DNA of 10,744 bases from W425 sp964503235 (lineage in GTDB: Bacteria > Chloroflexota > Dehalococcoidia > Dehalococcoidales > RBG-16-60-22): assembly GCA_964503235.1 (NCBI GenBank), contig CAZCZJ010000080.1, positions 1 to 10,744 of the forward strand, read 5' to 3'. The first letter of the stretch is position 1. Each line of letters opens with the position of its first letter. The notes beneath the pieces are model-generated. The model was not told the origin of the DNA. It was given only the letters and a program-made list of their open reading frames with translations, and did not search any database. The position numbers and the translations under genes are program-made. Below are positions 6,579 to 10,744 of this stretch, piece after piece.

Positions 6579-7214
6579 ATGATAGAAATTATCCTGGCAA
6601 GACACGGCGAGACGGACTGGAATGCTTCGGAAATATTCAGGGGCAGAGCTGATATACCCTTGAATGAAGCTGGCAGAAAGCAGGCGGAGATGCTGGGAGA
6701 ATATCTGGGGCAGGAAAAAATAGATTTTATCTATTCCAGTCCCCTGAAACGGGCCGTTGAGACTGCCCGGGCTATTGCCGGTCACCTGAACCTTGAAGTC
6801 AATGCCGTGGAAAACCTGAACGATTTTCATTTCGGAGAATGGCAGAGCCTGCCCCGCAGCGAGGTGGCGGAAAAATACCCGGAACTCTATCGTGACTGGC
6901 TGGATACGCCCGAGCAGGTAAAAATCCCCGGTGGTGAAAGCCTGGAAGATGTCAGAAAACGTGCCGTCCCTTTCGTTGAAGATGCTATTATGAGGTTTGA
7001 TGAGGGGAGGATTGTGTTCGTGTCGCATCGTGTCGTCAATAAAGTTCTGGTATGTAGCCTTCTGGGACTGGACCTCTCTCATTTCTGGAATATTAAGATC
7101 AACACCTGTGGTCTTACCCGTTTTAACTGCGGCGATGGCCGGCTGGTACTCACCGGGCATAATGAGACCTCTTTTTTACCCTCGGTTGACAGGACGCCAG
7201 CCGGTGATTTTTGA
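6579..7214 (+). CDS. Histidine phosphatase family protein (phosphoglycerate mutase-like)
   Basis: A 211-residue cytoplasmic phosphatase of the branch that uses a phosphohistidine intermediate. The N-terminal RHGETDWN (8-15) holds the nucleophile H9. SSPLKRAVETA (53-63) carries the phosphate-binding R58. The second catalytic histidine is H150 in VSHRVVNKVL. The proton-donor region reads LNDFHFGEW (80-88), with Asp where many members have Glu. Together with the SHRVVN motif this resembles a subgroup of broad-specificity phosphatases rather than true phosphoglycerate mutases. PGGESLEDVRKR (117-128) is also typical. Members include CobC-like alpha-ribazole phosphatases, but no cobalamin genes are nearby, so the substrate is left open. 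It is third in the cluster starting at 5913, with a poor ribosome-binding site. Confidence 0.88.
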   Translation: MIEIILARHGETDWNASEIFRGRADIPLNEAGRKQAEMLGEYLGQEKIDFIYSSPLKRAVETARAIAGHLNLEVNAVENLNDFHFGEWQSLPRSEVAEKYPELYRDWLDTPEQVKIPGGESLEDVRKRAVPFVEDAIMRFDEGRIVFVSHRVVNKVLVCSLLGLDLSHFWNIKINTCGLTRFNCGDGRLVLTGHNETSFLPSVDRTPAGDF

Positions 7215-7230
7215 TTGTGTTTTTACTGCC

Positions 7231-7260
7231 TTTACACCAGAGGTATACTGGAGATACAAT
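7231..7260 (+). promoter_or_regulatory. Promoter of the YtxG-YtxH-transporter genes
   Basis: TTTACA (7231-7236) and TACAAT (7255-7260) each match five of six consensus bases and are 18 nt apart, placing transcription start near 7267. GGGGGTGG (7283-7290) then precedes the GTG start at 7297. TATACT at 7244-7249 is an alternative -10 with a weaker -35. The promoter falls in the 82-nt gap after the phosphatase gene, supporting a separate transcription unit. Confidence 0.45.
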
Positions 7261-7296
7261 GCGTATAGTAATATTTAGAAACGGGGGTGGTAATTT

Positions 7297-7575
7297 GTGA
7301 GTATTGAATGGTTCCGTGACTTCGTCATAATTATCTGGGGTATAGCGTCGACGGTGGTGGTATTGGTGATAGGGGTACTGGCAGTTATGTTTTACCGCCG
7401 GATGCGACCGGCTCTTGATTCGTTAAGGACAACCACCAAAACCGTGGAAAACATTACGTCTGTCGTGGGAGAACAGGTGGCCGGTCCGCTGTCGAAGGTG
7501 GTGGCTTTTGTCCAGGGTGTGCGCCAGGCGGTCAGTCTGGTAAGTCAATTGAGAAATAAGAAGGAGGATGATTGA
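7297..7575 (+). CDS. DUF948-like (YtxG-like) membrane protein
   Basis: A 92-residue protein with one N-terminal membrane segment (about 8-32), then a basic YRRMRP and a mostly helical cytoplasmic tail. In the tail, repeated Thr/Val-spaced heptad-like stretches (TTTKTVENITSVV, then PLSKVVAFVQGVRQAV) resemble DUF948 proteins such as Bacillus subtilis YtxG. Start: GTG at 7297, six nt after a strong GGGGGTGG ribosome-binding site. The stop codon lies 1 nt before the chosen start of the YtxH gene, and the AAGGAGG for that gene overlaps the last codons here. The family assignment rests on layout and position beside YtxH rather than on a diagnostic motif. Confidence 0.7.
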   Translation: MSIEWFRDFVIIIWGIASTVVVLVIGVLAVMFYRRMRPALDSLRTTTKTVENITSVVGEQVAGPLSKVVAFVQGVRQAVSLVSQLRNKKEDD

Positions 7576-7576
7576 T

Positions 7577-7792
7577 ATGGGTGAGAAAGAGGGTAGTAGC
7601 AATTTCCTCGTAGGTTTCATTATCGGTGCTATAGCCGGGGTGGCTGTCGGCTTTCTCTACGCTCCCAAACCTGGTAAAGAGACAAGGGCGTTGTTGAGGG
7701 AGAAAGCGAGCAGCGTTACCGAAAGAATAAAGGGCTCGGCCAAGGAGGCAGAGAAGAAAGCAAGAGATAAACTATCGCCTGATGAGGCTTAA
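7577..7792 (+). CDS. YtxH domain-containing protein
   Basis: A 71-residue protein of the YtxH type: a glycine/alanine-rich hydrophobic helix (FLVGFIIGAIAGVAVGFLY, about 9-27), the signature LYAPKPGKETR (about 26-36), and a charged amphipathic tail of about 35 residues ending in SPDEA. It is probably anchored by the single helix with the tail in the cytoplasm. Start: an in-frame ATG at 7568 directly abuts AAGGAGG (7561-7567), leaving no spacer. The ATG at 7577 has an ideal 9-nt spacing and is preferred. In B. subtilis the family is linked to general stress response; the molecular role is unknown. It sits between the YtxG-like gene and the AI-2E transporter gene. Confidence 0.85.
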   Translation: MGEKEGSSNFLVGFIIGAIAGVAVGFLYAPKPGKETRALLREKASSVTERIKGSAKEAEKKARDKLSPDEA

Positions 7793-7826
7793 ATTCATCT
7801 GCGGGAAATAACAATAGAGTAAAATA

Positions 7827-8939
7827 TTGTCTGATTTTTTATCAAAACACTGGCGCCTGGTAGTCATAATACTGGGTATTATCGTATTTCTCTGGATTCT
7901 ATACCTGTTAAAGATTTTTATATTACCTTTCGCTACCGGTCTGGTATTAGCCTACCTCTTGATGCCGGTGGTACTCTGGCTCGAAGAGAGATTACCCCCT
8001 AGGAAGAAGTGGCCCGGTTTTAAACGGGTCATTTCTGTCTTGGTGGCTTTCTTGATACTTGTCTGTATTGTCGGCGCCTTCGGCTATTTTGTCGTATCGA
8101 CCGTTATCGAAGCTTCGTTCACGCTGCTGGAGAGTGCGCCGTATTTTATCAGTCAAAGCCTGGAAAATATACAGGAATGGTTTAATGATCTTATTTCTGC
8201 CTTGCCGGTAGATGTACAGGAGGACATAAATGCAGAAATAGTTGAGGGGGGTGTGGCGCTCGGTAACGCTATCAGGTCATCTTTGATGGGAGCCGTTACA
8301 TCAATACCCTCTACTTTCGGGATGGTTATGGGCTTTGCCGTCCTGCCTTTCTTCCTCTTCTACCTGTTGAAAGATACGGAAAAACTAAAAGCAGGAATAA
8401 TATCGCCTTTTTCAGAGAAAACCGCCATACATGCCCGGAAAGTCTTTTCAATCATAGAACAGGTATTGGGACGTTATATCAGGGCTCAACTGATGCTGGG
8501 GGTGATTGTAGCCTATTTTACCTTTATCGGCTTGCATATACTGGATATACCCTACAAGGTGGCTCTGGCTCTCCTGGCCGGGGTTACCGAGCTTATCCCC
8601 ATAATCGGTCCGTGGGTCGGCGGTGGGATCGCCGTTATTGTAACCCTGGCGGTAGTCCCGGATAAAGCTATATGGGTGGCGGTCCTCTTTCTATGCGTCC
8701 AGTTACTGGAAAACAACCTGCTTGTCCCCAAGATACAAAGCGCTTATCTGCGTATCCATCCCGCTGTTATGATATTCCTGCTGGTCTTCGGGGCTTATGT
8801 AGCCGGTTTCTGGGGTATACTGATAATCGGCCCGCTTACGGCTACCCTGGTTGAGATTTTCAAATACATCCGTGACCAGTACCGGCAGCCGACTCTCATC
8901 GAAGCAGGTGAGTCGGCTGAACCGTTATCGCCGGATTAA
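7827..8939 (+). CDS. AI-2E family transporter
   Basis: A 370-residue polytopic membrane protein of the AI-2E exporter family, which includes TqsA, YdiK/PerM-like proteins and some Na+/H+ antiporters. Hydrophobic segments lie at about 10-50, 68-95, 163-182, 217-240, 243-278, 282-300 and 311-348. Family landmarks are the proline-containing PFATGLVLAYLLMPVV (34-49), FFLFYLLKD (175-183), GRYIRAQ (215-221), ELIPIIGPWVGG (255-266), ENNLLVPKI (295-303) and LRIHPAV (308-314). A soluble helical part spans about 96-162. Start: TTG at 7827 is the best fit because the first membrane helix begins at residue 10 and no suitable ATG lies before it; the ribosome-binding site (GAG) is poor. Gap to the YtxH gene: 34 nt, same strand. 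The substrate cannot be inferred, and the family name does not imply autoinducer-2 transport here. Confidence 0.9.
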   Translation: MSDFLSKHWRLVVIILGIIVFLWILYLLKIFILPFATGLVLAYLLMPVVLWLEERLPPRKKWPGFKRVISVLVAFLILVCIVGAFGYFVVSTVIEASFTLLESAPYFISQSLENIQEWFNDLISALPVDVQEDINAEIVEGGVALGNAIRSSLMGAVTSIPSTFGMVMGFAVLPFFLFYLLKDTEKLKAGIISPFSEKTAIHARKVFSIIEQVLGRYIRAQLMLGVIVAYFTFIGLHILDIPYKVALALLAGVTELIPIIGPWVGGGIAVIVTLAVVPDKAIWVAVLFLCVQLLENNLLVPKIQSAYLRIHPAVMIFLLVFGAYVAGFWGILIIGPLTATLVEIFKYIRDQYRQPTLIEAGESAEPLSPD

Positions 8940-9142
8940 TTTCATCTTTTTCTACTCCCTGTTCCTTTTACCCCTTAATCCCGCCCTTTTCTAAAATATC
9001 TATTCCCACCCTAGCCGCCCTCGTATCATCGTGCTATTGCCCGTTGATTGCCACATCGCGGCATCTGGGATTTAGGTCGTGAGATATGCCTCCAACTCTA
9101 GTAAATAAAATATTGAGTATTGGTGAAACAGTATAAATTATT
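8940..9142. other. Intergenic boundary before the restriction-modification genes
   Basis: No coding or RNA gene was seen between the transporter and the promoter of the methyltransferase gene. The first 90 bases of the plus strand are rich in pyrimidines. The end of the stretch becomes AT-rich, and this marks the change from chromosomal base composition to that of the methyltransferase gene. No hairpin-plus-T-run terminator follows the transporter, and I found no integrase, tRNA or clear attachment-site repeat. Confidence 0.45.
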
Positions 9143-9143
9143 A

Positions 9144-9190
9144 GTGACTTAAAAGTTCCTATATGCTAGAATAGACTAAAATTTAGGAAG
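9144..9190 (+). promoter_or_regulatory. Promoter and ribosome-binding site of the methyltransferase gene
   Basis: GTGACT (9144-9149), four of six matches to the -35 consensus, is followed after 17 nt by TAGAAT (9167-9172). The -10 is preceded by TGC, as in extended -10 promoters. Transcription would start near 9179. AGGAAG (9185-9190) lies 7 nt before the ATG at 9198. No C-box-like symmetrical operator is evident. Confidence 0.45.
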
Positions 9191-9197
9191 ATGTGAA

Positions 9198-10442
9198 ATG
9201 TTAGGTAGTAAGGTTTTAAATATAGAGATGACAGGCAGTAAACAAGATGTTATTTTCAGAGAGCTTATGCCTGAAATCCCATCAACTACATACGCCACCT
9301 TCGGTCTTTACAAGTATCCTGCTAAATTTATTCCTCAGGTAATAGCTTATGCTTTGACAGTTTTTGGGCGCCCGGGTATGAGTGTAATTGACCCATTTGC
9401 TGGTTATGGTACTGTAGGGACGGTAGCTAGGTTATGCGGAAATAATTATGAATTGTGGGATTTAAACCCACTTTTACAATATCTTCACGCTGTAGCTATC
9501 ATGCCTCCACCAAAGATTGAGACTAATACCCTTGTGCGAAATATGGCTACGTATAATAAAGCTTTTATTCCGGATTGGAGCAATATTAAACATTGGTATC
9601 CCGAAATATTTTTACCTATGTTATCGAAGGCTTGGGGATTTTATCATTCCTTAGAATCTGACGAACTTAGAAAAGTGCTTCTTATACCACTTATTAAAGC
9701 AACTCGCTATTTTTCCTATAATGATGAAAAAAGGCAAAAGTTATCACGTTCTCCATTGGCAGAAAAAAGAGTAAAAAAACTAGAAAATCAGGATTGGCAA
9801 GAAGTATTTGAAACAATGGTATTTAAGGGGGTCAACCTAATTCTTACCAAGTTAGAAGAATATAGGATGCTCAATCCCAAATCTGTTGATTGTACCATTA
9901 GTGCCGGTATAGACGCTTTTAATGCTAATATTGATGGTAAACGTGATATTCTTTTAACCTCCCCTCCTTATTTACAAGCGCAAGAATATATTCGCGCCAC
10001 CAAAATGGATTTGTTCTGGCTTGGTTATTTAGAGAAATATATAAGAGAATTAACGAAAAAGGAATTTCCTTATCAAGATGTCCCCAAATTTCCAATTCAA
10101 TCAAATACCTATTTCACATGTTTAAAGAACATTAAAGAATCACATATGATAAAAGTATATGAAAGATATTTTTCTGGTGTATTAGGAACGCTCACTAGGC
10201 TTCAAGGACATATCTCTCAAAAACTTCTTCTTTTTGTTGGTCCGGCAACAATTAGGACAATCCCAATACCTATTGACCGCATATTCATAGAGCATTTCGA
10301 GGCTAACGGCTGGACACATGAAATTACTCTTGTTGATACTATAGTTTCGCGTGGAATGTTTTTTTACAAAACTAATCCAGCAACTGGGAAAAAAGATAAT
10401 CGCATGTCGACAGAACACTTGGTTGTTCTTTCAAGGAAATAA
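9198..10442 (+). CDS. DNA amino-methyltransferase (N4-cytosine/N6-adenine type)
   Basis: Transfers a methyl group from S-adenosylmethionine to the exocyclic amino group of a base in a recognition site, most likely as the protective half of a restriction-modification pair. The 414-residue product has an N-terminal YKYPAKFIPQV (38-48), common in this methylase group. The AdoMet-binding motif I is DPFAGYGTVG (65-74), with an acidic motif II at WDLNP (87-91). The catalytic motif IV is TSPPY (254-258). The SPPY form is more frequent in N4-cytosine enzymes, but N6-adenine is possible. The roughly 180 residues between motifs I and IV are mostly helical and basic (KRQKLSRSPLAEKRVKK) and may hold target-recognition elements. 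The gene is markedly AT-rich: hand counts give 19 G+C of 60 at 9541-9600 and again at 9721-9780. Three housekeeping lines counted the same way gave 32 to 38. A putative nuclease gene follows 18 nt downstream. Confidence 0.9.
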   Translation: MLGSKVLNIEMTGSKQDVIFRELMPEIPSTTYATFGLYKYPAKFIPQVIAYALTVFGRPGMSVIDPFAGYGTVGTVARLCGNNYELWDLNPLLQYLHAVAIMPPPKIETNTLVRNMATYNKAFIPDWSNIKHWYPEIFLPMLSKAWGFYHSLESDELRKVLLIPLIKATRYFSYNDEKRQKLSRSPLAEKRVKKLENQDWQEVFETMVFKGVNLILTKLEEYRMLNPKSVDCTISAGIDAFNANIDGKRDILLTSPPYLQAQEYIRATKMDLFWLGYLEKYIRELTKKEFPYQDVPKFPIQSNTYFTCLKNIKESHMIKVYERYFSGVLGTLTRLQGHISQKLLLFVGPATIRTIPIPIDRIFIEHFEANGWTHEITLVDTIVSRGMFFYKTNPATGKKDNRMSTEHLVVLSRK

Positions 10443-10460
10443 TTTAAAAGGTGGGCATGT

Positions 10461-10744
10461 ATGACTGATGCCGAAAAACGTGGGCGCGATGCCGCGATAA
10501 GCGGTTTTGCGCATGAGCATATTGCCGCTGGTATACTCATGAAACGTTATGGCAATGTGTCTTTAGTAGATTTACCACTTTCCCCTTATGATATTGTAAT
10601 CGTATATAAAAGTGAGGGTGGTGAGGATATAGTCCGGGCACAAGTTAAAACGGCAAAAAAAGCCATATCATTTACTGGCGGCTCTCGCGGTGGTACGGAT
10701 AGAATAACTATACCTGGTATTAAAACTTACACGCAATCAACTAA
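10461..10744 (+). CDS. Probable PD-(D/E)XK-like restriction endonuclease (5' part)
   Basis: Open from ATG at 10461 to the window edge: 94 complete codons, C-terminus missing. The start has a good AAGGTGG (10448-10454) 6 nt upstream; the ATG at 10457 hits a stop after two codons. The N-terminus is a helix with E19 (AHEHIAAGILMKRYG). Then comes a pattern typical of the PD-(D/E)XK nuclease core: SPYDIVIVY with D44, and RAQVKTAKK with Q61-x-K63, where Gln takes the usual Glu position. Q-x-K variants are known in this superfamily, for example near group I intron-associated endonucleases. The close spacing after a DNA methyltransferase suggests the restriction enzyme of the same system. A hand count of 28 G+C in 60 at 10501-10560 is higher than in the methyltransferase gene. 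The assignment relies on this core motif and on context. Confidence 0.65.
   Translation, partial: MTDAEKRGRDAAISGFAHEHIAAGILMKRYGNVSLVDLPLSPYDIVIVYKSEGGEDIVRAQVKTAKKAISFTGGSRGGTDRITIPGIKTYTQST

Noticed and set aside
6498..7160. 220-codon open frame on the minus strand opposite the phosphatase gene
   Set aside because: The plus strand carries a clear histidine phosphatase with catalytic motifs; the antisense translation shows no family features.
7568..7576. Earlier ATG for the YtxH gene
   Set aside because: It directly abuts the AAGGAGG with no spacer, whereas the ATG at 7577 has normal spacing.
9147..9156. ACTT-AA-AAGT as a controller-protein (C-box) site for the restriction-modification genes
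   Set aside because: The arms are only 4 bp, there is no second copy, and no small helix-turn-helix controller gene is present in the window.

Overview
The window looks like a chromosomal segment of an uncultured member of the Chloroflexota, most likely the Dehalococcoidia. This is inferred from protein character only: GpsA with a GTTSWG dinucleotide loop, Der with an RQNTGKS first P-loop and PlsY with a GSGKTG motif, all variants I associate with that group, plus compact gene packing. No rRNA, tRNA, CRISPR array or complete insertion sequence was seen.

Layout. Positions 1-103 may hold the last 33 codons of an unidentified plus-strand gene whose stop codon lies in the loop of a terminator-like hairpin. 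That hairpin opens a roughly 100-bp structured repeat (95-194) that recurs in the same orientation at 5711-5810. Between the copies lies a housekeeping block. dnaJ reads rightward (340-1422) from a near-consensus promoter. Converging on it with a 2-nt gap is a leftward operon, argF-der-plsY-gpsA (5508 down to 1425), with 37-nt, overlapping (ATGA) and 37-nt junctions. It is driven by an extended -10 promoter just upstream of a TTG-initiated argF. The operon mixes arginine synthesis (ArgF), ribosome assembly (Der) and the first steps of phospholipid synthesis: GpsA makes glycerol-3-phosphate and PlsY acylates it.

To the right, three small plus-strand genes follow a TTGACA-N17-TAATAT promoter: a DUF4342 protein, a Dabb-type alpha/beta-barrel protein and a histidine phosphatase. 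A second promoter precedes a three-gene membrane or stress cassette, a YtxG-like (DUF948-like) protein, a YtxH protein and an AI-2E family transporter. The first two recall the ytxGH pair of Bacillus.

After a 258-bp gap the sequence becomes clearly richer in A+T. A DNA amino-methyltransferase (DPFAGYG and TSPPY motifs) is followed 18 nt later by a PD-(D/E)XK-like nuclease gene that runs off the right edge. The pair is best read as a horizontally acquired type II-like restriction-modification unit. The accessory parts of the window are this unit and the repeat pair. I see no strong evidence for a wholly new system.
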